Shown: positions 26,484 through 35,333 of the stretch, piece after piece
How the letters are laid out: each line of letters opens with the position of its first letter
Numbering within the stretch: the stretch's first letter is position 1
Assembly (NCBI RefSeq): GCF_041714655.1
Contig: NZ_CP168219.1
Span: 62,001-126,000 of the forward strand
Reading direction: 5' to 3'
Length of the DNA stretch: 64,000 nt
Source: Pseudoroseicyclus_A sp041714655
GTDB lineage: Bacteria; Pseudomonadota; Alphaproteobacteria; Rhodobacterales; Rhodobacteraceae
The notes under the pieces: model-generated
The model's database searches: none
What the model was told of the DNA's origin: nothing
The model's input: only the letters and a program-made list of their open reading frames with translations
Translations under genes and position numbers: made by a program

Positions 26484-26943
26484 GCGCTGCCTCCAGCCTC
26501 TCGCGCCATGCAGGCGCGCCCAGGAGCGTCAGCCGATGGGCCGGGCTGCCGGCCTCGAGCCGGAGCGTCAGGGCGGAGGGCGGCAGCGCCCCCGCCAGCC
26601 GCTCGGGCCATTCGATGAGGAGGATCGCCCCCTCCTCCTGCGCCGCCCAGAGCCCGAGTTCGTCGGCCTCCTCGGGTGCGGAGAGGCGGTAGAGATCGGC
26701 GTGCCAGATCTCGCCGCCGGGTGCGGCATAGGCCTGCACCAGCGTGTAGCTGGGGCTCGGCACCTCGGCGGCGGGATCGCCGAGCCGGGCGCGGATCAGC
26801 GCCCGGGCGAGGACGCTCTTGCCCGCCCCGATCTCGCCCGAAAGCGCCAGCACATCGCCGGGTGCAAGGCAGGGCGCGAGGCGACCGGCAAAGGCCAGCG
26901 TCGCCGCTTCGCCGGCGAGATCGAGGGTGCCGAAGGGGTCCAT
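26470..26943 (-). CDS. tsaE: tRNA threonylcarbamoyladenosine biosynthesis ATPase TsaE
   Basis: ATPase that drives turnover of TsaD in forming t6A37 of ANN-decoding tRNAs. The 157 residues have Walker A GEIGAGKS (36-43), PSPSYTLVQAY and IWHADLYRL typical of TsaE. An open frame extends upstream, but the ATG at 26943 starts the recognisable domain; no Shine-Dalgarno is visible. Its partner TsaD is encoded at 41983-43074. It heads the tsaE-amgK-murU-addB-addA gene string. Confidence 0.93.
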   Translation of the reverse strand: MDPFGTLDLAGEAATLAFAGRLAPCLAPGDVLALSGEIGAGKSVLARALIRARLGDPAAEVPSPSYTLVQAYAAPGGEIWHADLYRLSAPEEADELGLWAAQEEGAILLIEWPERLAGALPPSALTLRLEAGSPAHRLTLLGAPAWRERLEAALDPV

Positions 26944-27195
26944 GGGGCGGGAGTTTAGGGGCGGGGGCTGCGGGCCGAAAGGGCGAAGTTGGCGGGACGG
27001 GTCCGGCCGCGGGGCGGCGATGCCCATTTGGGCAGGGCGCTGCCTGTCGCGCCTGGGCCCGCGCCATCCGGGGTGGCGTGGGGGCCAACCCCCACACCCC
27101 CGGAGGATTTGGAAAAGGGCGTTTGCATCGGGCGGTCGCGGGCTCTGGCGCTGGGCCTCGGCCTGCGGGAGTGGCTTCGGGCCCGCCACCGCGCC
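26944..27195. repeat. intergenic region with degenerate GC repeat and hairpin (27078-27095)
   Basis: No gene is seen in these 252 bp. GTGGGGG (27078-27084) pairs with CCCCCAC (27089-27095) around CCAA. It is followed by CCCCCGGAGGATTTGG, which resembles the core of the dispersed element at 12508 and 41118. It may terminate the leftward PAS-protein transcript before tsaE. Confidence 0.55.
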
Positions 27196-28809
27196 TCACT
27201 CGCCGGGCGGCGCCTCGGCGGGCATGAGCGCCGGCAGGCTGTCGGGGGCGGGCAGGGCGGCGGGCGGCCGATCCGGCAGGCCGGTCTGCAGGAAGCCCAC
27301 GAGCAGCGCCCCGGCCGGCAGCGGCTCCACCCTCAGGCGGAGCATCCGGCCATCGCGCCGCTTTACCAGCCCGACCCAGCCGCGCCGGGCGCTCCGCGTC
27401 TCTGCCGTCTCGCGCAGTCGCTGCCAGACGCGGCTCGGCGCGGCCTGGCGCCAGCGCTCGATCTCGCTGGAGATGACCAGCTCGCTCAGCCGCGCCTCGG
27501 CCGGGCCCCACATGTCCTCGTAGGGCTCGTTGGCGAGGCTGAGCCGGCCGCCGGCGGTGAAGACGGCGATGCCCTCCTCCGTCCGGTCGAGGACGGCCTG
27601 GGCAAGGTCCATCTCCTCCCGGAAGTGGCGGGTGAGCGCGACCTCTCCGGTGATGTCCTCGAAGAGGAAGGCCAGCGCCCCGTCGGGATGCGGCCGGCCG
27701 GTGACGCGGATGGTCTGGCCCGAGGGCAGCACCCAGGTCTCGCCGAAGGTGCCTTGCCGCGCCTGGCTTTCGACCCGCGTGAGCTGTTCGCGCCAGGAGC
27801 GGTAGTTCTTCGGCTCCGGCAGGATGTGCTTGTCGCGCATCCGGTCGAGCACGCTCGCGAGCGTCGGCCGGCCCGAGAGGAACGACACGGCGAAGCCGGT
27901 GAGGTCGGTGAAGGCGGGGTTGAAGATCATCAGCCGCCGTTGCCGGTCGAAGATGGCGAGGCCGATGGAGAGCTGGGCGAAGGTCTTCGACAGGGTCTGC
28001 ACGAATTCCGCCCGCGCCTGGGTGGCCTCGGCCATCTCGGTCACGTCGACCGCATAGGCGATGAGTTCGCCGCCCCGCCGCACCAATGTGATGTCGAACG
28101 ACTGCGCCCGGGCGGCGCCGGGCAGCGAGATGTCGCAGCGGGTGGAGGCCGGATCATCCTCGCTGGCGGGCGGGGCGAGCTGATCGAAGATGATGGGCGG
28201 CGGCCAGTCGCGCCCGTCGCCGGCGGCGCCCTCCATCGGGCGCATCATGTCGCAGAGCGTCAGATAGGCGCTGTTGGCCCACGAGATGCGGCCGGTCCTG
28301 TCGATCTTCCAGATGGGCAGGGGGGCGGCATCGCCGATCGTGCGCAGGACCTGCAGCTCCTCCATCACCGCGGCCACGGCCGGCGGGGCGTCGTCGCGCG
28401 CGCGGGGCGCCGTCGTGAGGGTGACGCGGAGCCGCGCGCCCCAGCGGGCCAGCTCCACCCGGGCCTCGCCGAAGCTGCTGCCGAGATGCCGGCGCTCGCC
28501 GGTCAGCAGATCCTCCGCCAGCGCGCCGATGCCGGTGAAGCGCGGCTCGAGCTGGGCGACGAGGCGCTGCAGATCGCTCGCGCCGGCGCGGCCGCCCTCG
28601 CCGGCGGGCAGAAGCGCCTGCGCCGCGGCGGAGGCGTCGATCAGCCGCTCGTCCTCGAAGAGGAAGGTCGCCACCTCGCCGCCCGCCCGCCGCCGCCCCG
28701 TGAGCTGCGCCCAGGTGGCGCCGAAGAGGCCCGGCAGGAGCAGGGCAACGGCACCGCCGCAGAGCGCCGCGGCGAGGAGCGTGAGCAGAGAATCGGCAAC
28801 TGGCAACAT
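27196..28809 (-). CDS. membrane-anchored PAS-domain protein lacking a kinase domain
   Basis: A 537-residue sensor-like protein with one N-terminal membrane segment (about 8-29) and three PAS-like repeats, marked by IWKIDRTGRISWANSAY, LAIFDRQRRLMIFNPAFTD and IAVFTAGGRLSLANEPYED. No histidine-kinase phosphoacceptor (H-box), N-box or G-box follows; the chain ends in a proline-rich tail. It probably senses a ligand or partner rather than phosphorylating. The open frame also allows TTG at 28875, but ATG 28809 leaves the CtrA-type box (28857-28871) in the promoter. It lies between regB and tsaE. Confidence 0.82.
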   Translation of the reverse strand: MLPVADSLLTLLAAALCGGAVALLLPGLFGATWAQLTGRRRAGGEVATFLFEDERLIDASAAAQALLPAGEGGRAGASDLQRLVAQLEPRFTGIGALAEDLLTGERRHLGSSFGEARVELARWGARLRVTLTTAPRARDDAPPAVAAVMEELQVLRTIGDAAPLPIWKIDRTGRISWANSAYLTLCDMMRPMEGAAGDGRDWPPPIIFDQLAPPASEDDPASTRCDISLPGAARAQSFDITLVRRGGELIAYAVDVTEMAEATQARAEFVQTLSKTFAQLSIGLAIFDRQRRLMIFNPAFTDLTGFAVSFLSGRPTLASVLDRMRDKHILPEPKNYRSWREQLTRVESQARQGTFGETWVLPSGQTIRVTGRPHPDGALAFLFEDITGEVALTRHFREEMDLAQAVLDRTEEGIAVFTAGGRLSLANEPYEDMWGPAEARLSELVISSEIERWRQAAPSRVWQRLRETAETRSARRGWVGLVKRRDGRMLRLRVEPLPAGALLVGFLQTGLPDRPPAALPAPDSLPALMPAEAPPGE

Positions 28810-28856
28810 CGGCGACCGTTCAAGATAGCAGCCCGATGACGATCGGGATGGAGACG

Positions 28857-28871
28857 TTAAGAAGGAGTTAA
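28857..28871. promoter_or_regulatory. CtrA-type box TTAA-N7-TTAA
   Basis: TTAA, seven bases, TTAA, followed by C on both strands, exactly matches the CtrA consensus of alphaproteobacteria. It is centred about 55 bp before the ATG of the leftward PAS-protein gene. In a 70% GC genome such a motif is expected about 0.016 times per 64 kb by chance. Confidence 0.65.
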
Positions 28872-28992
28872 CCAAGCGTCATCTTAGACCGAAAACGCCG
28901 TCTCACGGGCAAGCCGCGCGCCGAGATGCCGTAGCGTCATTTTCGCCGCGAGTGACGCCTCCGGGCGGGGCGGGTGGGCGCGCCGCCGGGTC

Positions 28993-30489
28993 TCAGCTCG
29001 CGAGCGGCAGGTTGGGGCCGAGCGGGCCGCTGGCCGGGGCCTCGATTTGCGAGCGGGGCCAGGTGACGGTCACGACCGCGCCCTGCAACCCGTCCGCGGC
29101 GCCATGGCCATTGCCGAAGGAGAGCCGGGCGCCGCTCCGCTCCAGCAAGGTCTTGGCGATGAAAAGTCCAAGCCCCAGGCCATCATAGCCGGGCTGGCGC
29201 GGGGCCTCGTCGGCGGTGCGGCGGCGCCGCTGCATGGGCTCGCCGATGCGCGCCAGCACCCCGGGCGAGAAGCCGCGCCCGTCGTCGGAGATCGTCACGC
29301 TGATCTCGAGCGCCGTCCATCGCGTCTCGATCCGCACCTCGGTCGCCGCGAAGTCGACGGCGTTCTGGATGAGGTTGCGCAGCCCGTGGATCACCTCGGG
29401 CCGCCGCCAGATCCGCGGCTGATCGCGGCCGGGGCTGCGGGGGCTCGTGAAGGTCACGGTCTTGCCGCGCGCCATGTGCGGCTCGGCCGATTCGCGGATC
29501 ACCGTCATCACCGGCGCGTTGCGGACCTGCATGTCCTCGTTCCCGGCGCGGCCCATGGCGCGCAGGATGTCCCGGCAGCGGTCGGCGCTGTCGGCGATGA
29601 GCTGGGCGTCGGCGGCGAGCGTCGGCCGCTCCGTCAGATCGTCGGCGAGCTCGGCCGCCGCCAGCTTGATCGTGGCCAGCGGCGTGCCCAGCTCATGTGC
29701 CGTCGCCGCCACCACGCCGCCGAGATCGGTGAGCTTCTGCTCGCGGGCGAGCGCGAGTTGCGTGGCCGAGAGCGCCTCGGAGAGCTCCGCCATCTCGGCG
29801 GTCACCCGATGCGCATAGAGCGACAGGAAGATCGAGCCGATGACGAGCGCCAGCCAGAAGCCGACGATCCAGCTCTGCGGCAGGGCGAAGACGCTGCCGT
29901 CGGCGGTGATGATCGGCCGGTTCCACAGGAGCAGGGCGGTCAGCACGAAGACGGTGAGCGCCCCGAGCGGCAGCGTGACGCGCAGGCGCAGCGCCGTCGC
30001 CGCGATGGTGATCGGGGGAAGGAGGAGGAGCGCGAAGGGGTTGATCAGCCCGCCGGTCAGATAGAGCAGCGCGCCGAGCTGCAGCATGTCGAAGGCGATC
30101 ATCCCGCCCGCCTCGTGCTCCGTCAGCATGTGCCCGGAATCGTAGAGCGCCAGACAGGCGAAGTTGAGCATCACCGAGGCGCCGATCGCGAGCCCCACCA
30201 TCGGCAGGTCGATCTGCAGGCCCCAGCCCAGGCAGGCGACGAGGACGCCGGCGATCTGCCCGACGATGGCGACCCAGCGCAGGAGCAGCATCGTCTTCAG
30301 CCGCATCGCCCGCGAGGTGCGCAGCCCCAGCGCCTCGGCCCCGGCGCGAACGGCGAAGGGGCCGGCGGTGTAGTCGGTCTTCGGGCCGGCGGCGGGGCCG
30401 TTCGCGGCGAGGGGGGCCGCGATGGGCTCGGCGACCATGTCGGGCATCTTGAGCGGGCGGGCGGGGCCGCCGGGTGGGGGAACGGTCAT
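28993..30489 (-). CDS. regB: redox-responsive sensor histidine kinase RegB/PrrB
   Basis: Global redox sensor kinase that phosphorylates RegA when the quinone pool or oxygen status changes. About six membrane segments span 65-230. The ubiquinone-binding heptapeptide GGLINPF is at 146-152. The H-box is ATAHELGTPLATIK with H265. The redox-active cysteine is C305 (ADRCRDI), exactly 40 residues after the histidine, as in Rhodobacter RegB (H225/C265). The N-box NLIQNAVDFA and G-boxes DDGRGFS and GLGLGLFIAK complete it. The N-terminus (498 residues in all) is about 40 longer than the Rhodobacter protein. It is divergent from senC-regA. Confidence 0.96.
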   Translation of the reverse strand: MTVPPPGGPARPLKMPDMVAEPIAAPLAANGPAAGPKTDYTAGPFAVRAGAEALGLRTSRAMRLKTMLLLRWVAIVGQIAGVLVACLGWGLQIDLPMVGLAIGASVMLNFACLALYDSGHMLTEHEAGGMIAFDMLQLGALLYLTGGLINPFALLLLPPITIAATALRLRVTLPLGALTVFVLTALLLWNRPIITADGSVFALPQSWIVGFWLALVIGSIFLSLYAHRVTAEMAELSEALSATQLALAREQKLTDLGGVVAATAHELGTPLATIKLAAAELADDLTERPTLAADAQLIADSADRCRDILRAMGRAGNEDMQVRNAPVMTVIRESAEPHMARGKTVTFTSPRSPGRDQPRIWRRPEVIHGLRNLIQNAVDFAATEVRIETRWTALEISVTISDDGRGFSPGVLARIGEPMQRRRRTADEAPRQPGYDGLGLGLFIAKTLLERSGARLSFGNGHGAADGLQGAVVTVTWPRSQIEAPASGPLGPNLPLAS

Positions 30490-30589
30490 CGGGGTCGCTT
30501 TCCTCTGGCCCTGCCTATGTTATGGGGTGGTCCCGCAGGGTCAATTGGCTGCCGGGCCGACCGGGCCCACGATTGGCGGGAGGAAGAGC
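30490..30589. promoter_or_regulatory. divergent regB / senC promoter region
   Basis: 100 bp between the two start codons. It must hold both promoters. The senC ribosome-binding site (GGGAGGAAGAG) is clear, and AGGAAAG precedes regB. Known systems show RegA autoregulation here; I could not identify a convincing RegA box by eye. Confidence 0.5.
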
Positions 30590-31261
30590 ATGCAGCGCCG
30601 CGCCATGATCGCCGCCGGTGGCGCCTGCCTTCTCGCCCTGGCCCTCGGCGGCACCTGGCTCGCCACGACCGGCCCGCTCGCGCCCGACGATCCCTTCGTC
30701 GCCTGCCGGGGAGAGGACGGGCCCGCCGCCGTGCCGGCCGGTCTGCCGGCCCTTTCGGCCGAGGCGCCGCTCGGCCTCGTCAGCGAAACGGGGGAGGCGA
30801 TCGCTGTTTCCGAGGCCCTAGGCGGGTTTTCGCTCGTTTACTTCGGCTACACTTTCTGCCCTGATATTTGCCCCATCGACGCGATGCGCAACGCGCTCGC
30901 GGTGGAGGAGGCTACGGCAGAGGCCGCCGAGCCGGTGCTCCCCGTCTTCATCACGATCGATCCGGATCGCGATACGCCGGAGGTTCTTGCCCGGTTCACC
31001 GATAATTTCCATGACCGGATGCTCGGCCTCACCGGCAGCGCGGAGGAGATTTCACAGGTGGCAGAAGCCTTTGGCGTGGCCTACGCGCGCGATCCGGGGG
31101 AGGAGGCGTTCTACACGATGTCGCATACCGCGCTGTCCTACATCATGTTGCCCGGCGGCCGCGTCGCCGATATCGTTCGCAGGGAGGAAAGCCCCTCCGC
31201 CCTTGCCGCGCGGCTCGTCTGCTTCACGAATTTGCGAGAAGTCGACCTAAGGTCAAATTGA
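30590..31261 (+). CDS. senC: SenC/PrrC (Sco1-family) copper chaperone
   Basis: Membrane-anchored thioredoxin-fold copper protein that helps assemble the cytochrome oxidase CuA/CuB centre and passes redox information to the Reg system. The 223 residues have one N-terminal membrane anchor (about 5-25). The copper motif C90-P-D-I-C94 and the third ligand H179 (SHT) are intact. The start follows GGGAGGAAGAG. regA lies 48 bp downstream in the same direction, the canonical regB < > senC-regA layout. Confidence 0.95.
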   Translation: MQRRAMIAAGGACLLALALGGTWLATTGPLAPDDPFVACRGEDGPAAVPAGLPALSAEAPLGLVSETGEAIAVSEALGGFSLVYFGYTFCPDICPIDAMRNALAVEEATAEAAEPVLPVFITIDPDRDTPEVLARFTDNFHDRMLGLTGSAEEISQVAEAFGVAYARDPGEEAFYTMSHTALSYIMLPGGRVADIVRREESPSALAARLVCFTNLREVDLRSN

Positions 31262-31309
31262 CCCTTGGGCGACCAAGAGCTAAAGCACCTCCGGAAGGAC
31301 GGTAGCTCC

Positions 31310-31861
31310 ATGGTAAACAACGACTTTTCACTCGGCGAAGACACAACGCTTCTTCTCGTTGACGACGATGAGCCGTTTCTCAAGCGTCTCGGGCGCGCCA
31401 TGGAAAAGCGTGGCTTCACAGTCGAGATGGCCGAGAGCGTCGCCGACGGCAAGGCAGTGGCCGCGAACCACCCGCCCGCTTATGCGGTCGTCGATCTGCG
31501 TCTCGACGATGGCAACGGACTCGAGGTGGTCGAGACCCTGCGCGAGACGCGGCCCGATTGCCGGATCGTCGTGCTGACCGGCTATGGCGCCATCGCCACG
31601 GCCGTGGCGGCGGTGAAGATCGGGGCCACCGACTACCTCGCCAAGCCCGCCGATGCCGATGACGTCACAAGGGCGCTTCTCTCCGCGGCCGGCACGCTGC
31701 CCTCGCCGCCGGAGAACCCTATGAGCGCCGACCGGGTGCGCTGGGAGCATATCCAGCGGGTCTACGAGCTCTGCGACCGCAATGTCTCCGAAACCGCGCG
31801 GCGGCTCGGGATGCACCGGCGGACCCTGCAGCGGATCCTGGCGAAGCGCAGCCCGCGCTGA
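31310..31861 (+). CDS. regA: global redox response regulator RegA/PrrA
   Basis: Response regulator controlling photosynthesis, respiration, carbon and nitrogen fixation genes in Rhodobacteraceae. ATG 31310 (after GGAAGGA) gives 183 residues. The receiver domain has the acidic pocket VDDD (17-20), the phosphoacceptor D62 (VVDLRLDDG) and K near GATDYLAKP. The linker is proline-rich. The Fis-type helix-turn-helix VSETARRLGMHRRTLQRIL is at the C-terminus; this family is nearly invariant there. It is followed by a large palindromic repeat element. Confidence 0.97.
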   Translation: MVNNDFSLGEDTTLLLVDDDEPFLKRLGRAMEKRGFTVEMAESVADGKAVAANHPPAYAVVDLRLDDGNGLEVVETLRETRPDCRIVVLTGYGAIATAVAAVKIGATDYLAKPADADDVTRALLSAAGTLPSPPENPMSADRVRWEHIQRVYELCDRNVSETARRLGMHRRTLQRILAKRSPR

Positions 31862-31875
31862 GGCGCTGACCTGGC

Positions 31876-32159
31876 GGTGAGGCGTCGGGTGGGTTTTCAA
31901 CCCACCGTTCTCCCCCTCAACACATCCCGCGGGTGCCGCGGAGGGCGAGCGCCGGCCCGTGGGATGGCGCTCCTGCCCGTGCCGCAGCGCGCTTTATGGT
32001 GCAACCCACCTCCGACCCCAACGCGGCGCCTGACCTCACCAGAGCGCCAGCCCGCGGGACGGGCCGGCGCTCGCCGTGCGCCGTTCCGGCGCGCACCGGG
32101 CGGGGCATCGCTCGGGCGGCGGGAAGGTGGTGGGTTGGAAACCCACCCTACGCCTCACC
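31876..32159. mobile_element. MITE-like palindromic element with 31-bp terminal inverted repeats
   Basis: The left end (31876-31906) begins GGTGAGGCGTCGGGTGGGTT. The right end (32129-32159) is its reverse complement with 2 mismatches over 31 bp. Inside, a perfect 17-bp pair (31944-31960 and 32059-32075; GGCGAGCGCCGGCCCGT and its complement) makes the whole 284 bp a nested palindrome. It has no coding capacity and fills the gap between convergent regA and the VOC gene, including the stop codon of the latter. Mobility is inferred from shape only. Confidence 0.7.
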
Positions 32160-32532
32160 CCTTCGCGCGGTGCTGGTCGATGAGGATGGCGTTGCCGTCG
32201 GGGTCGGTCAGCGCCACATGGCCGGTCCCCGTGCCGTCCGGGTCCGTCTCTTGCGTCAGCTCGATCCCGGCCGCCTTCAGCCGCGCCTGGATGTCCCGGA
32301 TGTCGGTGAAGGGGTCGGCCTCCGCCCCGTCGGCCGTCCAGCCCGGATTGAAGGTCAGGATGTTGCCCTCGAACATCCCCTGGAAGAGCCCGATCGTGGC
32401 CGCGCCGTTCTTCAGGATGAGGTAATGCTCGCCATCCCCGCCGATACCCGCAAAGCCCAGCGCCTCGTAGAATGCCCGGCTCTTCGCCAGATCATTCACC
32501 GCGAGGCTCACCGAAAACGCGCCGAGATCCAT
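32155..32532 (-). CDS. VOC (glyoxalase/bleomycin-resistance fold) protein
   Basis: A single-domain 125-residue protein of the vicinal oxygen chelate superfamily. FSVSLAVNDLAKSRAFYEAL opens the fold and GHVALTDPDGNAILIDQH closes it. The substrate is unknown. AAGGAG precedes the ATG. Its last codons and stop lie within the right terminal repeat of the palindromic element next to regA. Confidence 0.88.
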   Translation of the reverse strand: MDLGAFSVSLAVNDLAKSRAFYEALGFAGIGGDGEHYLILKNGAATIGLFQGMFEGNILTFNPGWTADGAEADPFTDIRDIQARLKAAGIELTQETDPDGTGTGHVALTDPDGNAILIDQHRAKG

Positions 32533-32676
32533 GGCTCTCTCCTTTTCCCTAGGGGAAACATAGCCACCCCCGCCCCCGCCCGTCTACCGCTCGCGGCCCA
32601 TCACGGATTGGTGGCCCGCCTTGCGGATGGGCGCGGCGCCTGTAGTCTCCGCCCTGGATCCCGCAGGGAGGAGACC

Positions 32677-34026
32677 ATGCGCGCCCTCACCCTTTCGCTC
32701 GCCATCCTCGCATCGCCCGCGTTGGTCTCGCCGGCCCTTGCCGAGACGGGCGACGTCACCACCAGCAGACTCGCCAACGGCATGGAGATCGTGGTGATCG
32801 AGGATCACCGCGCGCCCATCGTCGTGCATTCCGTCTACTACCGCGCCGGATCGGCCGACGAGCCGGCCGGGCTCTCCGGCGTCGCGCATTTCCTCGAACA
32901 TCTGATGTTCAAGGCGACCGATACGCTCGCCTCCGGCGAATTCTCCTCCACCGTCGCCGCCAACGGCGGGTCGGACAATGCCTTCACCTCCTGGGATTAC
33001 ACCGCCTATTACCAGCGCATCGCCGCCGACCGGCTGCCCTTGATGATGGAGATGGAAAGCGACCGGATGGTGAACCTCCGCCTGACGGAGGAAGAGATCG
33101 TCACCGAGCGCAATGTCATCCTCGAAGAGCGCAGCCAGCGCGTCGACAACAACGCCAATGCCCTCGCCCGCGAGCAGATCGCGGCGGCGCAGTATCTCAA
33201 CCATCGCTACGGCATGCCGATCATCGGCTGGCGCCACGAGATGGAGGCGCTGACCCGCGAGGACGCGCTCGCCTGGTACGAGCTCTTCTATTCGCCGAAC
33301 GATGCCATTCTCGTGGTGGCGGGCGACGTGGTGCCCGAGGAGGTGCTCGCCCTCGCCGAGCAATATTACGGGCCCATCCCCGCCGAGCCCGACCTGCCGG
33401 AGCGCAACCGCGCCGAAGAGCCGCCGCAGATCGCCGAGCGGCGCCTGATCTTCGCCGACCCTCGCGTCGGGCAGGATTACGTCACCCGCTCCTATCTCGC
33501 CCCCGAGCGCGATGCCGGCGCGCAGGGCGAGGCGGCGGCGCTCGTCTATCTCGCGCAGATCCTGGGCGGCTCGAGCTTCACCTCCATCCTCGCCCGCGAG
33601 CTGAGCTTCGAGGAGGACATCGCGCTCTTCTCCGGCGCCGGCTACAGCGGGCTGTCGCTGGATGACACGACCTTCACGCTCACCGTCGCCCCGTCGGAGG
33701 GCGTGACCCTCGCCGAGGCCGAGGCGGCGCTGGACGAGGTGCTGGCCGGGTTCCTCGAGGAGGGGATCGACGTAGAGCAGTTCGCCCGCATCCGCACCCA
33801 GCTCCAGGCCGGCGAAATCTATGCGCAGGACGATATGGAAGGCCTCGCCCGCCGCTACGGCATGGGCCTGACCTCCGGCCTCACCATCGAGGATATCGAG
33901 GCCTGGCCCGAGGTGCTGCAGGCGGTGACGCCGCAGGACGTGATGGAGGCCGCCGCCGCCGTCTTCGACATCCGCCAGTCCGTCACCGCCTATGTCGTCG
34001 CCGATCGCCAGGAGGCGCTGCAATGA
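32677..34026 (+). CDS. M16-family zinc metalloprotease (active subunit)
   Basis: Pitrilysin/PqqL-like periplasmic peptidase. The 449 residues start with a signal peptide (MRALTLSLAILASPALVSPALA). The inverted zinc motif H71-F-L-E-H75 (HxxEH) is intact, with the distal glutamate ligand at E150/E151 in ERNVILEER. GGAGGAGACC precedes the start. It overlaps the next gene by 4 bp and is expected to work with it as a heterodimer, as in other bacterial M16 pairs. Confidence 0.93.
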   Translation: MRALTLSLAILASPALVSPALAETGDVTTSRLANGMEIVVIEDHRAPIVVHSVYYRAGSADEPAGLSGVAHFLEHLMFKATDTLASGEFSSTVAANGGSDNAFTSWDYTAYYQRIAADRLPLMMEMESDRMVNLRLTEEEIVTERNVILEERSQRVDNNANALAREQIAAAQYLNHRYGMPIIGWRHEMEALTREDALAWYELFYSPNDAILVVAGDVVPEEVLALAEQYYGPIPAEPDLPERNRAEEPPQIAERRLIFADPRVGQDYVTRSYLAPERDAGAQGEAAALVYLAQILGGSSFTSILARELSFEEDIALFSGAGYSGLSLDDTTFTLTVAPSEGVTLAEAEAALDEVLAGFLEEGIDVEQFARIRTQLQAGEIYAQDDMEGLARRYGMGLTSGLTIEDIEAWPEVLQAVTPQDVMEAAAAVFDIRQSVTAYVVADRQEALQ

Positions 34027-35333
34027 TCCGCCATGCCTTTGCTGCCCTGATGCTTCTCGCCACCCCCGCCGTGGCGGAGGTGGAGATTCAGACGCTCACG
34101 ACGCCCGGCGGCGTCGACCTCTGGCTGGTCGAGGAGCATTCCCTGCCCTTCGTCGCGCTCGAGATCCGCGCCCGGGGCGGCGCGGCGCTCGACCCGGAGG
34201 GTCTGCGCGGTGCCGCCAACCTGATGACCGGCCTCATCGAGGAAGGCTCGGGAGACATGGATGCCGCCGCCTTCCAGACCGCCCGCGAGGGGCTGGCGGC
34301 GGATTTCTCCTTCCGCGTCTACGACGATGCGCTGGCGATCTCCGCGCGCATGCTGTCGTCGAACCGGGACGAGGCCGTGGCGCTGCTCCACCAGGCGCTG
34401 ACGGAGCCGCGCTTCGACGACGACGCGGTGGAGCGGGTGCGCGCCCAGGTGCTGGCCGGGCTCTCGGCCGCCGAGCGGCGCCCCGGCACGCTCGCCTCGC
34501 ACCGCTTCTTCGCGGCGGCCTTCCCCGGCCATCCCTATGGCAGCGATTCGGACGGCACGGTCGAGAGCGTCTCCGCCCTCACCCGGGCCGACCTGCAGCA
34601 GAGCTTCGCCGACATCCTGACCCGCGAGGGGCTCTATGTCGGCGCCGTCGGCGACCTCACGGCGGAGGAGGCGACGGCGCTGGTCGACGAGCTGCTGGAC
34701 GGTATCCCGGCCGAGGGGCCGACTGCCGAGGGCCATGTCGATTTCGCGGCGCCCGGCGGCGTCGACATCGTCGATTTCGCCACGCCGCAGAGCATCGCCA
34801 TCTTCGGCCATCAGGGCATCGGCTGGGAGGATCCGGATTACTTCGCCGCCGCGGTGCTCAACCAGATCATCGGCGGCGACGGCTTCGACACGCGTCTCAT
34901 GCAGGAGCTGCGCGAGAAACGTGGCCTCACCTACGGGGCCAGCACCTCGCTCTATGTCTTCGACAATGCCGAGGCCATCGTCGGCTCCTTCGCCAGCGCC
35001 AACGGCACCATGGCAGAGGCGGTCGAGGTGGTGCGCGACGTCTGGGCCGACTTCGCCGAGAACGGCGTGACGGCCGAGGAGCTCGAGGCCGCGAAGACCT
35101 ACATGACGGGCGAATATCCCCTGCGCTTCGACGGCAATGCCGAGATCGCCAAAATCATGGTCGGCATGCAGATGATCGACCTGCCGCCCGACTACGTGGT
35201 GCATCGCAACAGCTACATCGAGGCGGTGACGCTGGAGGATGTGAACCGGGTCGCGGCGCGGATCCTGAAGCCGGACGAGCTCTACTTCGCCATCGCCGGC
35301 CAGCCGGAGGGGCTGGACGACACGGTCGAGTAG
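34023..35333 (+). CDS. M16-family protein, inactive partner subunit
   Basis: Second M16 protein (436 residues, signal peptide MIRHAFAALMLLATPAVA). It lacks HxxEH (the aligned stretch is NLMTGLIEEG) but keeps the C-terminal R/Y motif REKRGLTYGAS that helps bind substrate in the catalytic partner. This division of labour is the rule for paired bacterial M16 proteins. It overlaps the active subunit by 4 bp. The TAG stop is the first codon of a solo repeat related to the palindromic element at 31876. Confidence 0.92.
   Translation: MIRHAFAALMLLATPAVAEVEIQTLTTPGGVDLWLVEEHSLPFVALEIRARGGAALDPEGLRGAANLMTGLIEEGSGDMDAAAFQTAREGLAADFSFRVYDDALAISARMLSSNRDEAVALLHQALTEPRFDDDAVERVRAQVLAGLSAAERRPGTLASHRFFAAAFPGHPYGSDSDGTVESVSALTRADLQQSFADILTREGLYVGAVGDLTAEEATALVDELLDGIPAEGPTAEGHVDFAAPGGVDIVDFATPQSIAIFGHQGIGWEDPDYFAAAVLNQIIGGDGFDTRLMQELREKRGLTYGASTSLYVFDNAEAIVGSFASANGTMAEAVEVVRDVWADFAENGVTAEELEAAKTYMTGEYPLRFDGNAEIAKIMVGMQMIDLPPDYVVHRNSYIEAVTLEDVNRVAARILKPDELYFAIAGQPEGLDDTVE

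Noticed and set aside
27196..28809. Annotation as a histidine kinase
   Set aside because: No H-box, N-box or G-box is present; calling it a kinase would overstate the evidence.
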